A stretch of DNA of 37,019 nt from Virgibacillus alimentarius. GTDB taxonomy: Bacteria; Bacillota; Bacilli; Bacillales; Amphibacillaceae. The first letter of the stretch is position 1. Every line of letters begins with the position of its first letter. Below, piece after piece: positions 1 to 8,310 of the stretch. The position numbers and the translations under genes are program-made. The stretch spans positions 1 to 37,019 of the forward strand of contig NZ_JFBD01000064.1 of the NCBI RefSeq assembly GCF_000709085.1, given 5' to 3'. The notes under the pieces are model-generated. The model saw only the letters and a list, made by a program, of their open reading frames with translations. It had not been told where the DNA came from and ran no database searches.

Positions 1-83
1 TATCTTCTATCCGGTTGATTCCTCCACCGGTCCGGTCGATATATCTCTCGTTTTCAACGATCCACACACCGTCGTTTCGCAAA

Positions 84-116
84 CAAAAAAAGATCCAGCC
101 CATTTTTGAGCTGAAT
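84..116 (-). terminator. Intrinsic terminator of upp
   Basis: Read on the minus strand, an 8-bp stem (arms 108-115 and 94-101, two G-U pairs) closes a 6-nt loop and is followed by a run of seven T. It lies 15 bp past the upp stop codon, so it should end the upp transcript. The rest of bases 1-130 shows no gene I can support. Confidence 0.75.
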
Positions 117-130
117 CCTTCTTATATCTT

Positions 131-760
131 TTATTTTGTACCGAATAAACGATCTCCTGCATCTCCAAGACCCGGTATGATATATCCTTTTTCATCTAGC
201 TTTTCATCTAGTGCACCTAGGTAGATATCCACATCAGGATGGTTTTCTTTCACGAGCTCTACGCCCTCAGGAGCAGCAATCAAGCACATTAAGCGAATAT
301 GTTTTGCTCCGCGTTTTTTTAACGAATAGATCGCGTCATTTGCAGACCCACCTGTTGCCAGCATTGGATCTAACACAATCAATTCACGCTCTGATATATC
401 TGATGGTAATTTAATATAATATTCTACTGGTTGCAAGGATTCAGGATCACGGTACAAGCCAACATGTCCGACACGCGCAGCTGGAAGTAAGTTTAACATC
501 CCATCGACCATCCCTAAACCGGCACGGAGAATTGGGATTAAGCCAATTTTCTTACCTGCTAATACTTGTGCCTTTGCTTCCATTACTGGAGTTTCGATTG
601 TCTTTTCCTGTAGCGGGAGGTTCCGGGTGATTTCAAAGGCCATTAACATAGCTACTTCGTCCACAAGTTCACGAAATTCCTTCGTCCCCGTGTTTTTATC
701 TCGTATGTACGTAATTTTATGTTGAATTAATGGATGATCTAGTACGAAAACTTTTCCCAT
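131..760 (-). CDS. upp: Uracil phosphoribosyltransferase
   Basis: This enzyme converts uracil and PRPP to UMP in cytoplasmic pyrimidine salvage. The 209-residue product is full length for the family. The PRPP-binding loop [13 protein letters not shown] lies near residues 130-142, and the uracil-binding C-terminal segment [13 protein letters not shown] is intact. The ATG is preceded by GAAGGAG with about 10 nt spacing, so the start is secure. The gene stands alone between its own sigma-A promoter and its own terminator, downstream of glyA as in B. subtilis. I see no PyrR-type leader. Identification is very secure. Confidence 0.98.
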   Translation of the reverse strand: MGKVFVLDHPLIQHKITYIRDKNTGTKEFRELVDEVAMLMAFEITRNLPLQEKTIETPVMEAKAQVLAGKKIGLIPILRAGLGMVDGMLNLLPAARVGHVGLYRDPESLQPVEYYIKLPSDISERELIVLDPMLATGGSANDAIYSLKKRGAKHIRLMCLIAAPEGVELVKENHPDVDIYLGALDEKLDEKGYIIPGLGDAGDRLFGTK

Positions 761-797
761 TTGCTGCTCACTCCTTCAGATTAATAACATCCCTAAG

Positions 798-826
798 ATT
801 GTACAGAAAAAAAAGGTTCCTTTCAA
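798..826 (-). promoter_or_regulatory. Sigma-A promoter of upp
   Basis: On the minus strand TTGAAA (821-826) and TACAAT (798-803) are separated by exactly 17 bp. The expected transcription start near 791 leaves a leader of about 30 nt before the upp ATG at 760. The match is close to the sigma-A consensus. Confidence 0.8.
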
Positions 827-876
827 GTTTCGCGCGAACATTGTCAAAAAGTTGTCTGATTCAAAATTTTTTCACA

Positions 877-959
877 AGCAAAAAGAATCCCTCACTTCAA
901 TGGTGCATTCTAGCTCTATTTATGTATTGAAATAATCAAGTGAAGGACCTTTTTCTTGC
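877..959. repeat. Long imperfect inverted repeat between glyA and upp
   Basis: Arms of about 20 bp (877-897 and 938-959) pair with few mismatches around a 40-nt spacer. The inner stem is TCACTT/AAGTGA, and the outer parts are A-rich on the left and T-rich on the right. It lies between the glyA terminator and the upp promoter and has no convincing ORF. It could be a degenerate bidirectional terminator, a small-RNA locus or a MITE-like remnant. The rest of the 396-bp gap (761-1156) holds only the upp promoter and the glyA terminator. Confidence 0.5.
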
Positions 960-997
960 TAATCGACCAGGATTCGACACGCATCGCCTAGACACAC

Positions 998-1043
998 CAA
1001 AAAAATAGCAGGAAAATTTTTTTACAAATTTATCCTGCTATTT
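998..1043 (-). terminator. Intrinsic terminator of glyA
   Basis: A perfect 10-bp stem AATAGCAGGA/TCCTGCTATT (arms 1004-1013 and 1033-1042) with an AT-rich loop is followed on the minus strand by seven T (999-1005). It lies about 115 bp past the glyA stop codon. Confidence 0.8.
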
Positions 1044-1156
1044 TACTTATGCATTTTCATGCTACATCTTATGTGACTTGCATGGTTTTTTCTTATTTAC
1101 ACCCCAAACGGGATCCTTCCCTCATTAATTCCCCTGCTAACGGCTGGATCTTCCAA

Positions 1157-2392
1157 TTAAGCATACAATGGTGATTTGCTTGTCAATGCTCGTACACGTT
1201 CTGCAGACTCCCTTAAGACTGCTTCATCTTCATGATTTTTTAGTGTAAGTGAAATAATATCAGCGATCTCCTTCATTTCACCCTCACCGAATCCACGGGA
1301 AGTAACTGCAGCAGTTCCGATACGAACGCCGCTTGTAATAAATGGACTTTCTGTATCAAAAGGAATTGTGTTTTTATTGGTGGTAATGCCAATATCATCC
1401 AGTACTTTTTCAGCTACTTTACCTGTTAAACCAAGTGCACTCACATCTAAAAGCAGTAGGTGATTATCCGTACCGCCTGAGACAATGCGAATTCCGCCTT
1501 CAACAAGCTTTTCACCTAAAACTTTCGCATTTTGAATGATTTGCTTCGTATACGTTTTAAAATCATCGGATAATGCTTCTTTAAAGGATGTTGCCTTTGC
1601 AGCGATCACATGCATTAAAGGACCCCCTTGCATGCCAGGGAACACAGACTTATCAATCTTTTTCGCATATGCTTCTTTACATAAAATCATTCCACCACGC
1701 GGACCGCGCAATGTTTTATGTGTCGTTGTTGTTACAAAATCAGCGTATGGTACCGGGCTTTGATGCAATCCTGTTGCAACCAGTCCAGCAATATGGGCCA
1801 TATCTACCAATAAATACGCTCCAACAGCGTCTGCAATTTCACGGAATTTAGCAAAGTCAAGTTCACGAGAGTATGCACTCGCACCTGCCACAATAAGTTT
1901 TGGCTTTGCTTCTTTTGCCTTCGCAAGTACCGCATCATAGTCAAGTTGTTCGGTTTCTTTTTCCACTCCATAATCAACAAAATGATAGAGTGATCCACTA
2001 AAGTTGACCGGGCTTCCATGTGTTAAATGGCCGCCATGGTTAAGGTTCATCCCAAGAACCGTATCTCCTGGCTCCAACACAGTCATATACACTGCCATAT
2101 TCGCTTGTGCACCGGAATGCGGCTGTACGTTTACATGATCAGCACCAAAAAGCTCTTTGGCACGATCACGTGCTAAATTCTCTGCCACATCAACATGCTC
2201 ACACCCGCCATAATATCTTTTGCCTGGATAGCCTTCTGCATACTTATTCGTTAATACAGAACCCATTGCCTCCATTACTGCTTCAGATACAAAGTTTTCA
2301 GAGGCGATCAATTCAATTTTTTCCTGTTGACGCTTTTTTTCCGCCTGTATTGCTTCATATAATTCATTGTCTGCTTGTTTAACGTGTTCCAT
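1157..2392 (-). CDS. glyA: Serine hydroxymethyltransferase
   Basis: This PLP enzyme interconverts serine plus tetrahydrofolate with glycine plus 5,10-methylene-tetrahydrofolate, the main source of one-carbon units. The 411-residue product is full length. The N-terminal [11 protein letters not shown], the PHSGAQAN stretch and the PLP-lysine motif [14 protein letters not shown] (Lys near residue 226) are all intact. The start ATG has AGGAGG 8 nt upstream. The gene follows ywlG on the same strand after a 125-bp gap in which I found no convincing promoter or PurR box. A terminator lies downstream. Confidence 0.98.
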   Translation of the reverse strand: MEHVKQADNELYEAIQAEKKRQQEKIELIASENFVSEAVMEAMGSVLTNKYAEGYPGKRYYGGCEHVDVAENLARDRAKELFGADHVNVQPHSGAQANMAVYMTVLEPGDTVLGMNLNHGGHLTHGSPVNFSGSLYHFVDYGVEKETEQLDYDAVLAKAKEAKPKLIVAGASAYSRELDFAKFREIADAVGAYLLVDMAHIAGLVATGLHQSPVPYADFVTTTTHKTLRGPRGGMILCKEAYAKKIDKSVFPGMQGGPLMHVIAAKATSFKEALSDDFKTYTKQIIQNAKVLGEKLVEGGIRIVSGGTDNHLLLLDVSALGLTGKVAEKVLDDIGITTNKNTIPFDTESPFITSGVRIGTAAVTSRGFGEGEMKEIADIISLTLKNHEDEAVLRESAERVRALTSKSPLYA

Positions 2393-2517
2393 GAGTAAAA
2401 CCTCCTGATTATGTATATAAAATTTTTTGATAAAACGTTAAGATGGATGTTAGAGGATATCATTTTGTGATAGAAAAACCTACTAGCGCACAAACGATAC
2501 CTCTGCTGGTTTATTTG

Positions 2518-3084
2518 CTATGAATGAACTTCTTTTCGTTCATATGTCGCTCGCTCTCCGCCAATTAATTTTGGCCGCGTTTTTGCTCCGTTGACACGAG
2601 CATTGCCAATAAAGCGCTGCTGGAAGCGAAATGGTACAGCTACATGCTTTAAGTGCATGCCAATCATTGTTTCACCAATGTCGATGCCGGCTGTTGCTTT
2701 AACGGACTCTACTACTACCGGGTTATTCATCTTTTTATAGGCATAAGATGCCATCGATCCACCTGCACTAGGAACTGGAATAACTGTAACTTCCTCTAAC
2801 TGGTTTATTTTCATTGCTTCTCTTTCCACCACGAGCGCCCGATTCAAATGTTCGCAGCATTGGAATGCGAAGTGTACCCCTGTTTGCTTTTTCAAATCCT
2901 GCAAAAACTCAAAAATGGAAGCAGCAATTTCTTCACTTCCAGCTGTTCCGATTTGCTCTCCCATTACTTCACTTGTTGAACATCCAACAACAACCAGATC
3001 TCCTGCTTTTAAATCATTATGCTGCAGCCACTGCGCTGTTAGTGCATCCATATCTTCCTTTACTTGCTGGTTTAGATCTGTCAT
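2518..3084 (-). CDS. ywlG: TIGR01440/UPF0340 family protein YwlG
   Basis: This is a conserved Firmicutes protein of unknown biochemical function. It is recognised from VVGCSTSEVMGEQIGT near the N-terminus, from CCEHLNRALVVER in the middle and from the C-terminal DIGETMIGMHLKHVAVP. The reading frame opens 15 nt further upstream at a GTG, but that GTG lies inside the GGGGAG ribosome-binding site. The ATG at 3084 (MTDLNQQ), 8 nt downstream of GGGGAG, is therefore the better start and gives 188 residues. It follows rpiB by 29 bp and precedes glyA, the order known from B. subtilis, which suggests cotranscription with rpiB. Confidence 0.9.
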   Translation of the reverse strand: MTDLNQQVKEDMDALTAQWLQHNDLKAGDLVVVGCSTSEVMGEQIGTAGSEEIAASIFEFLQDLKKQTGVHFAFQCCEHLNRALVVEREAMKINQLEEVTVIPVPSAGGSMASYAYKKMNNPVVVESVKATAGIDIGETMIGMHLKHVAVPFRFQQRFIGNARVNGAKTRPKLIGGERATYERKEVHS

Positions 3085-3113
3085 GAAATCACTCCCCACT
3101 AAAGTTCAGAATT

Positions 3114-3554
3114 TCATTCCCCTTCATACGATGTAATTTTTCCGATTCGTCTTTCATGACGTCCACCGTCAAATTCTGTCTCAAGCCAAGTTTCTGCAAT
3201 TTCCCGTGCCAAGCCTGGTCCGATGACACGCTCTCCCATTGCTAATACATTGGAGTCGTTATGCTGCCGCGTTAATTTTGCACTATAGACATCATGTGTT
3301 AAAGCACAACGAATCCCGTGTACTTTATTTGCTGTAATGGCCATTCCAATTCCTGTACCACAAATAAATATACCGCGGTCAAACTCTCCCTTAGCTACAC
3401 GCTCTGCAGCTGGAAGTGCATAGTCGGGATAGTCAACGGATGTTTCACAGTCACAGCCTGCATCTTCATACTCGATTCCTTTTTCCTCTAATAATTTTTT
3501 CACTTCATTGCGAATTGTCATGCCTGCATGGTCCGCTGTTAATATCACTTTCAT
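3114..3554 (-). CDS. rpiB: Ribose-5-phosphate isomerase B
   Basis: This RpiB/LacAB-family enzyme interconverts ribose 5-phosphate and ribulose 5-phosphate in the pentose phosphate pathway. The 146-residue protein carries the DHAG motif (Asp8-His9), the catalytic cysteine in FICGTGIGMAITANK (Cys65) and the substrate histidine in TRQHNDSN (His98). The ATG is preceded by AAGGAG at 8 nt. It sits between ywlE and ywlG on the same strand with short gaps (63 and 29 bp), consistent with one operon. A LacA/LacB role is unlikely because no lactose or tagatose genes are nearby. Confidence 0.95.
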   Translation of the reverse strand: MKVILTADHAGMTIRNEVKKLLEEKGIEYEDAGCDCETSVDYPDYALPAAERVAKGEFDRGIFICGTGIGMAITANKVHGIRCALTHDVYSAKLTRQHNDSNVLAMGERVIGPGLAREIAETWLETEFDGGRHERRIGKITSYEGE

Positions 3555-3617
3555 GTTTATCGCTCCTTGTGTTGGAATCTATCGTTTGTCTATACTTCCT
3601 CATTTAACTTGGGCTAC

Positions 3618-4220
3618 TTATTTTAGTTTTTTAATTAATCGTTCGATATGTCGATCAAGCTCCGCCAACGTCTCTTGATAATCTTTCAAGCTACCCCCAA
3701 ACGGATCGGACACATCATAATTGATGAGATTCGCTTCTAATTGCTGAATTTTTTGCAAGTCGTCTTTTAAATAATCAGAAAGTTTAGCATCAAGCTGGGA
3801 ATTATCAAGTTTAAGGTGATTTTCCTGAATATAATTGGACCGCTTTTCCTCATAGGTTGCATAAGCCTGTTTCAGTTCATTCCATATTTTTTTATCCGTT
3901 TCAGAAACATATTCCTTTAGCGTAAAATATTTATCCTGAAAATTTGGATGCTGGAGAATTAATGATTGCTTGTGTCCAGTTGTCATCGTTAATACCAGAT
4001 CAGCCCAGTTCAGTAGCTTATGTGTCACAGGATGAGAATGGTGATCTAAATCAATGTTATGATCCTTTAAAGAAGCTATTGCTTTCGGATTAGCCTTTCC
4101 GTCGTTCCCAGCAAAAATACCGGCTGACCTTACCTCTGCTTCAGGCATCTTTTTCCTTACTAAGGCCTCAGCCATCGGACTTCGACATGTATTCCCCGTA
4201 CAAACAAACAATATTTTCAT
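3618..4220 (-). CDS. ywlE: Low-molecular-weight protein-arginine phosphatase with central insert
   Basis: YwlE removes phosphate from arginine residues marked by the McsB kinase, opposing ClpCP targeting. The N-terminal P-loop CTGNTCRSP places the nucleophile at Cys7, the threonine that marks arginine specificity at Thr11 and Arg at 13. The general-acid Asp lies in SDPFGGS near the C-terminus. The protein is 200 residues, against about 150 in B. subtilis. The extra residues are mostly a charged, helix-rich stretch between the TLKEYV segment and DPFGGS. The ATG has GGAGGG 6 nt upstream. The catalytic residues are intact, so activity is expected; what the insert does is unknown. Confidence 0.92.
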   Translation of the reverse strand: MKILFVCTGNTCRSPMAEALVRKKMPEAEVRSAGIFAGNDGKANPKAIASLKDHNIDLDHHSHPVTHKLLNWADLVLTMTTGHKQSLILQHPNFQDKYFTLKEYVSETDKKIWNELKQAYATYEEKRSNYIQENHLKLDNSQLDAKLSDYLKDDLQKIQQLEANLINYDVSDPFGGSLKDYQETLAELDRHIERLIKKLK

Positions 4221-4284
4221 TCTCGGCCCTCCGTATTAAATCCTCTGCTCATAATATACCACATAACAGGTATATTGTCAGAAC

Positions 4285-4325
4285 CAAAAAAGGGAAGTTT
4301 TTTATAAAAAATAAAAAACTTCCCT
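4285..4325 (-). terminator. Intrinsic terminator of mntP
   Basis: A perfect 15-bp stem (arms 4291-4305 and 4311-4325) around a 5-nt A-rich loop is followed on the minus strand by a T run (4286-4291). It lies 16 bp past the mntP stop and separates mntP from ywlE. Confidence 0.88.
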
Positions 4326-4341
4326 GATCATCTATTCAAAT

Positions 4342-4896
4342 TTAACCAAATAAAAGATAGATTCCAAAGGAAAAAAGAATACTTCCGCCTAAAAGTTCAC
4401 TATAAGCACCTAGTACACCTTTTACCTTCCTTCCGAGCATCATACCAAGCCAGGTTAAGATAGTGCTAATGGAGCCAAATAAAAATAACGTCAGTGCTGT
4501 TTTAACGCCAGAGATACCCAAGCTCAAACCGACTGAAAAGCTATCAATACTTACGGTAAAAGCCAAAAAAATCAAACCCGCACCAACCGGTTGGGAAATT
4601 TTTTTCACCTCATGGTTAAAAGCAAAGAAAAACATTTGCGCTCCAATTCCTGCCAGAAGAAGGCCACCCACAAATTGTGTATAATGACCAATCTGATTGG
4701 AAACCACTTGGCCCAGAGCAATTCCTATAAAAGGCATGATTACATGAAATATTCCAATAATAATCCCAATCCATGCGATTCGTTTCAGACGAAGCCACTG
4801 CATTCCAATGCCTAAACTGACCGAAAATGCATCCATTCCAAGTCCAATAGCCATAATTACTAGTGGGACAACTTCACTTACATGATCTTCTGCCAT
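4342..4896 (-). CDS. mntP: Manganese efflux pump MntP
   Basis: This is an inner-membrane Mn(II) exporter of the MntP (DUF204) family, called YwlD in B. subtilis. It has six predicted hydrophobic helices arranged as two repeats, each with a conserved acidic membrane motif: GLGMDAFSVSLGIG in the first and FTVSIDSFSVGLSLGI in the second. The frame allows MEM at 4902, but AGGAGG abuts that first ATG. The second ATG at 4896 has 6-nt spacing and is preferred, giving 184 residues. It lies between ywlC and ywlE and ends with its own strong terminator. I see no yybP-ykoY Mn riboswitch upstream. Confidence 0.93.
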   Translation of the reverse strand: MAEDHVSEVVPLVIMAIGLGMDAFSVSLGIGMQWLRLKRIAWIGIIIGIFHVIMPFIGIALGQVVSNQIGHYTQFVGGLLLAGIGAQMFFFAFNHEVKKISQPVGAGLIFLAFTVSIDSFSVGLSLGISGVKTALTLFLFGSISTILTWLGMMLGRKVKGVLGAYSELLGGSILFSFGIYLLFG

Positions 4897-4981
4897 CTCC
4901 ATCCTCCTCGGTCATGCTATTTCATTTTATGCCTGTCCGATTTGGATTATGATATGGCAGCGATCCATGAAAGGTATATTA

Positions 4982-6013
4982 TTATTTGCCTATATAGGTT
5001 GTAGCTGCTTTTTTTAGCCGATTCATAATCGCTTGGCCAATTCCCACTTCAGAGAAAACCTCACATAAAATAAGATCAACATCTCCATCTTTAAAGGTAC
5101 GCAAGCCGTCATATAAATGGATTGCAACTTCTTCTGCATTTTCGCCAAGAGCAATCACTTGATCTGCTGTAATCAACTTTGCTGTTTGCGAACCTGCCAG
5201 GACACCAATTTGCTTTGAGTGCTGTTGCTCTTGACGGACAATTGCCTGAATAGCTTCAGGGCCACCCTCAACCAGCCATAGCGGAACCTCAGGAGCATAA
5301 TGTTTATATTTCATCCCTGGCGATTTTGGTTGTCCCTTCTCCTTTGCCCCAGCCAGAGCTGGATCCATCATCACTGATCCCGCCACATCTTTTATCTGTT
5401 CCTTTGTAACCCCACCTGGCCTGAGAATAATAGGAATCTCCTGTGTACAATCAATAACGGTTGATTCAACACCAACACCAGTTGGCCCTCCGTCAATAAT
5501 TCCGGCTATTTTTCCGTTTAAATCAGCCCATACATGGTCAGCCGTTGTAGGGCTCGGCTTTCCAGATAAATTAGCACTTGGTGCTGCAATTGGAATATTG
5601 CAGTTTCCTAATAAATGCTGTGCTACCGGATGGTCCGGTATCCGTACTGCAATCGTAGAAAGCCCTGCTGTCACATTTGCTGCACATGTCCCATTACTTG
5701 GTAAAATATAGGTTAACGGCCCAGGGGAAAATACGTCCATTAATTGCTTAGCAAACGGCGGAAGTTCACTCACTAATTGCTTTAATTGTTGCTGACTTGC
5801 AACATGAGCAATTAAAGGATTATCCTGTGGCCGCCCTTTTGCCTGAAATATTTTTGAAACAGCCTCTTCACTTGTCGCATCTGCCCCTAACCCGTAAACT
5901 GTTTCCGTTGGAAAAGCAACGATTGAGCCTTTGCTTAAAAGCGCTGCTGCCTCTTTCAATATCTGTTCATTCGCTGATGTATGATTATTTATCTTCCAAT
6001 AGTTTGTCTTCAT
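4982..6013 (-). CDS. ywlC: L-threonylcarbamoyladenylate synthase (TsaC/Sua5 type)
   Basis: The enzyme makes threonylcarbamoyl-AMP from threonine, bicarbonate and ATP, the first step of t6A37 modification of ANN-decoding tRNAs. The YrdC-like domain (about residues 15-205) shows SIVAFPTETVYGLGADA, KGRPQDNPL and SANLSGKPSPT. A C-terminal Sua5 domain follows the SPGMKYKHYAP linker, so this is the long Sua5 form. The longest frame starts at 6052, but GAGGGA lies 6-7 nt before the ATG at 6013 (MKTNYWK), giving 343 residues, close to B. subtilis YwlC. The upstream region carries the DnaA-box cluster. Confidence 0.95.
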   Translation of the reverse strand: MKTNYWKINNHTSANEQILKEAAALLSKGSIVAFPTETVYGLGADATSEEAVSKIFQAKGRPQDNPLIAHVASQQQLKQLVSELPPFAKQLMDVFSPGPLTYILPSNGTCAANVTAGLSTIAVRIPDHPVAQHLLGNCNIPIAAPSANLSGKPSPTTADHVWADLNGKIAGIIDGGPTGVGVESTVIDCTQEIPIILRPGGVTKEQIKDVAGSVMMDPALAGAKEKGQPKSPGMKYKHYAPEVPLWLVEGGPEAIQAIVRQEQQHSKQIGVLAGSQTAKLITADQVIALGENAEEVAIHLYDGLRTFKDGDVDLILCEVFSEVGIGQAIMNRLKKAATTYIGK

Positions 6014-6068
6014 CCGTGGTCCCTCATTTCTTGTACCTAGTTTAATCGACAATTACTCATATAACAAG

Positions 6069-6118
6069 AAAAACATGCAAAGACCAGTAGAGTTATCCAC
6101 AGATTTTTGCATGTTTTT
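6069..6118 (-). terminator. Terminator-like hairpin of ywlB with a DnaA box in its loop
   Basis: Perfect 13-bp arms (6069-6081 and 6106-6118) flank a 24-nt loop. On the minus strand the stem ends in TGCATGTTTTTCTTG, giving a T-rich tail, so it can terminate ywlB. The arms are AT-rich, so stability is modest. The loop contains the exact DnaA box TTATCCACA at 6093-6101. Confidence 0.55.
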
Positions 6119-6290
6119 CCTTTTATAATCACGATTTAGAATACCACTTTTACACAATATCCCCAAATATGTTTATTTACTAACAGGATTTTAACAAGTT
6201 ATGCACAGACGCATGTGGATAATGTGCATATGTTATGAAGAAACCCGGTAAGACCACCAGTTTCCTTGATTTACGGGATACTTATCCACA
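6093..6290. promoter_or_regulatory. DnaA-box cluster between ywlC and ywlB
   Basis: Three exact 9-mer DnaA boxes (TTATCCACA or its complement) lie at 6093-6101 (+), 6214-6222 (-) and 6282-6290 (+). Also present are TTATGCACA at 6199-6207 (+), which fits TTATNCACA, and a one-mismatch box TGTGCATAT at 6224-6232 (-). The last exact box is inside the 3' end of ywlB. From memory, B. subtilis has origin-proximal DnaA-box clusters outside oriC that titrate DnaA, including one at ywlC-ywlB, so this looks like a conserved replication-control locus rather than an origin. No dnaA/dnaN genes or DNA-unwinding element are seen here. Confidence 0.8.
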
Positions 6291-6637
6291 AGGGCGTTTT
6301 CATTTTGCGGATGAAATTGCAACGCTTCCAATATAATGTCAACAGTAGGTTGATGGCTGTGCACATAAACCCCTTTTGCTTGCTGTTCTTTTGCTAATGT
6401 TAAAATTGCTTCCAGTAAAAAGGGTAATTGATTTGCTCTGTCCCTCGTAATATAGAGCTGCTTCAGCCAGTAAAACCCTTCCTCAACAGGGTCTAAAATA
6501 AAACACCCTTCAATTTTCTCATCCACTACAGCGACATATCCAGCTTGATATAAACTTTCTTTATCGATACCATCGTTCGTGTCTGCAAAGTGTTCTACAT
6601 GTTTTTTGGAGGCCTGACTTGCTCGAATTAAATTCAT
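6233..6637 (-). CDS. ywlB: GNAT-like protein, YwlB family
   Basis: This is a small protein of 134 residues if translation starts at MNLIRAS. It resembles an acetyltransferase (GNAT) fold: AGYVAVVDEKIEGCFIL would be beta-strands 2-3, and WLKQLYITRDRANQLPFLLEAIL would be strand 4 and the acetyl-CoA-loop helix. The classical Q/RxxGxG/A loop is not evident, so activity is uncertain. The frame opens at 6652 (MGMITM), but a GGGGA-type ribosome-binding site sits 8 nt before the ATG at 6637. The position between ywlC and spoIIR matches B. subtilis ywlB. Two DnaA boxes touch its 3' end or stop region. Confidence 0.75.
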   Translation of the reverse strand: MNLIRASQASKKHVEHFADTNDGIDKESLYQAGYVAVVDEKIEGCFILDPVEEGFYWLKQLYITRDRANQLPFLLEAILTLAKEQQAKGVYVHSHQPTVDIILEALQFHPQNENALVDKYPVNQGNWWSYRVSS

Positions 6638-6715
6638 CGTGATCATCCCCATTCATAATAAATTAGCTTTCCACTTGTATTTCTACCATTCTATGCTCTA
6701 GTAAAAAAACTATGA

Positions 6716-7327
6716 CTAACGAAACCATTCAAATAGAAAAAATTTTACTTCCACATCCGCTTCTTCGGTTTCTTGCAACTCTTCTATTTCTTCTATATCG
6801 TCTGTACTTGCTTCAGCTACACTTGTTCCACTGGAGAAATCCAAAAAGCATAATGGAGGAAACAAAACACACCACCAATTTGCACCTTCTCCTTTACCTA
6901 ATGTGATTAATACTGCTTCATACTCCCCTGCTGGATATAAATAAGAACCATAGATCTTCATGGGAAATGTAACATTTTTTCTATATTCCACTTGAAAGTT
7001 TTCACCCTTCTTTTCATCAGCAAGAACATCTGCTACAATTGCTTCTATTTCAGGAACTCTAGATTGTATTCGTTCACGTGCTTCATCAATATCCGTAATA
7101 TCCTCTACCCATTTACTGATTTCCTCGTTGACTCGATCTCGGACCTCGCGTTTTAACGCTTGATCCGCTTCACTATCGCTGTTTGCCAAAATTCGAAGCC
7201 GAATTGCTTCATCAGGGATCACCTGATAATCATCCTGCTGTATATTTTCCTCCCCTTTTCCGATCATTGGCATTGAGAAAAATAGAATAATAAATATAAT
7301 TACAAAAAATACTAGTTTCTTCATCAT
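6716..7327 (-). CDS. spoIIR: Stage II sporulation protein R
   Basis: SpoIIR is made in the forespore and secreted into the intermembrane space, where it triggers SpoIIGA to process pro-sigma-E in the mother cell. The 203-residue protein has an N-terminal signal or anchor helix (residues 4-21), then the conserved IPDEAIRLRILANSDSEADQALKREVRD block and the C-terminal GANWWCVLFPPLCFLD block, both diagnostic. The tail is acidic and ends FFLFEWFR. AAGGGG precedes the first of two adjacent ATGs. A sigma-F-like promoter lies 30-60 bp upstream. It shows that the organism sporulates. Confidence 0.96.
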   Translation of the reverse strand: MMKKLVFFVIIFIILFFSMPMIGKGEENIQQDDYQVIPDEAIRLRILANSDSEADQALKREVRDRVNEEISKWVEDITDIDEARERIQSRVPEIEAIVADVLADEKKGENFQVEYRKNVTFPMKIYGSYLYPAGEYEAVLITLGKGEGANWWCVLFPPLCFLDFSSGTSVAEASTDDIEEIEELQETEEADVEVKFFLFEWFR

Positions 7328-7357
7328 GTGATTCCCCTTTTCCCTTAATCTATTTGT

Positions 7358-7387
7358 CAGTATGGTCGGGTTTTCATGATTTTAAAC
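7358..7387 (-). promoter_or_regulatory. Candidate sigma-F promoter of spoIIR
   Basis: On the minus strand GTTTA (7383-7387), a 15-bp spacer and GACCATACTG (7358-7367) resemble the forespore sigma-F consensus (GYATA, about 15-16 bp, GGNNANANTN) with one mismatch per element. The predicted start lies about 24 nt before the ATG. SpoIIR is sigma-F-controlled in B. subtilis, which supports the call. Confidence 0.5.
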
Positions 7388-7439
7388 TAGTATTCTAGTA
7401 ATTTATTTTATTTTAAAGGAAGGGCCTCTCTTTTAAGCG

Positions 7440-8306
7440 TTATCCAGACAATTTTGCTGAAACAATGCGGTCTTTCCCGTTAATATCCTGGATGATTTCT
7501 GCTTGCACATAAGGGAAGACGGCTCTTAGAAGTGATGTGACAACTTCCCCCTGATCATAGCCAATTTCAAATACTACTGTACTATCTTTTTTTATTACTT
7601 TCGGCAAGTTGTTTATGATTTGCCTGTAAGCAGCTAAACCTTCTTCATCTGCAAATAAAGCCAGTGATGGATCAAAGTTTTTTACTGTATCTGTTAAACG
7701 AACTTCCTCTGTTTTAGCAATGTATGGCGGATTGGAAACGATGATGTCTGCATGAATGTGCTTACTTAAAATAGGCTCTAGAAAATCCCCGTGCAAAAAA
7801 GTCACTTCTGCCTGCAGTTTTTCTGCATTTGTTTGTGCTACCGTTAACGCCTCAATCGATATATCCGTAGCATACACCGTAGCACTTGGTAATTCCAAAG
7901 CAAGGATGCAAGCAATCGCTCCGCTGCCAGTTCCGATATCAACGATGGTTATATGGTTATGAGCGAAATGCTGCTTAGCTACATGGATTGTATGCTGGAC
8001 CATTTCTTCCGTTTCGGGGCGGGGAATAAGCACATGCTCATTTACGTGGAAATGATGTCCGTAAAAGCTTTCATAACCAGTTAGATGTTGAATCGGAACT
8101 CCGGTACGCGCATGTTTTTGAATATCTGCCTTAAATTTTTGAATAATAACTGGTGGTACCGGTTCGCGCATCGTTGCATAAAAATTGGATCGACTTACCT
8201 GCATATGGTGTTGCAGCAGAAGCTCAGCAATTTTCGGTTCACGATGGTGTTCTTTTAAAAAAAGAGAAGCCCATTTCAGGACTTCAAATTGTGTAGATGC
8301 TTTCAT
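7440..8306 (-). CDS. prmC: Peptide chain release factor N5-glutamine methyltransferase
   Basis: PrmC methylates the glutamine of the GGQ motif in release factors, using SAM. The 288-residue protein has an N-terminal helical domain followed by a Rossmann methyltransferase with IVDIGTGSGAIACILAL (motif I) and the substrate-binding IIVSNPPYIAK. The frame extends to a TTG at 8321 that overlaps prfA. The ATG at 8306 (MKASTQ) lies about 9 nt after TTGGAG and is preferred. It starts 4 bp after the prfA stop, so the enzyme is coupled to its substrate gene. The N-terminus is somewhat divergent. Confidence 0.95.
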   Translation of the reverse strand: MKASTQFEVLKWASLFLKEHHREPKIAELLLQHHMQVSRSNFYATMREPVPPVIIQKFKADIQKHARTGVPIQHLTGYESFYGHHFHVNEHVLIPRPETEEMVQHTIHVAKQHFAHNHITIVDIGTGSGAIACILALELPSATVYATDISIEALTVAQTNAEKLQAEVTFLHGDFLEPILSKHIHADIIVSNPPYIAKTEEVRLTDTVKNFDPSLALFADEEGLAAYRQIINNLPKVIKKDSTVVFEIGYDQGEVVTSLLRAVFPYVQAEIIQDINGKDRIVSAKLSG

Positions 8307-8310
8307 ATAG

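Noticed and set aside
2393-2517. Promoter, PurR box or riboswitch before glyA
   Set aside because: No CGAA-type PurR box, no riboswitch pattern and no good -35/-10 pair; only a weak AACC/GGTT hairpin is seen.
6093-6232. Possible replication origin
   Set aside because: There are several DnaA boxes but no dnaA, dnaN or rpmH genes and no clear AT-rich unwinding element; a titration cluster explains the boxes better.
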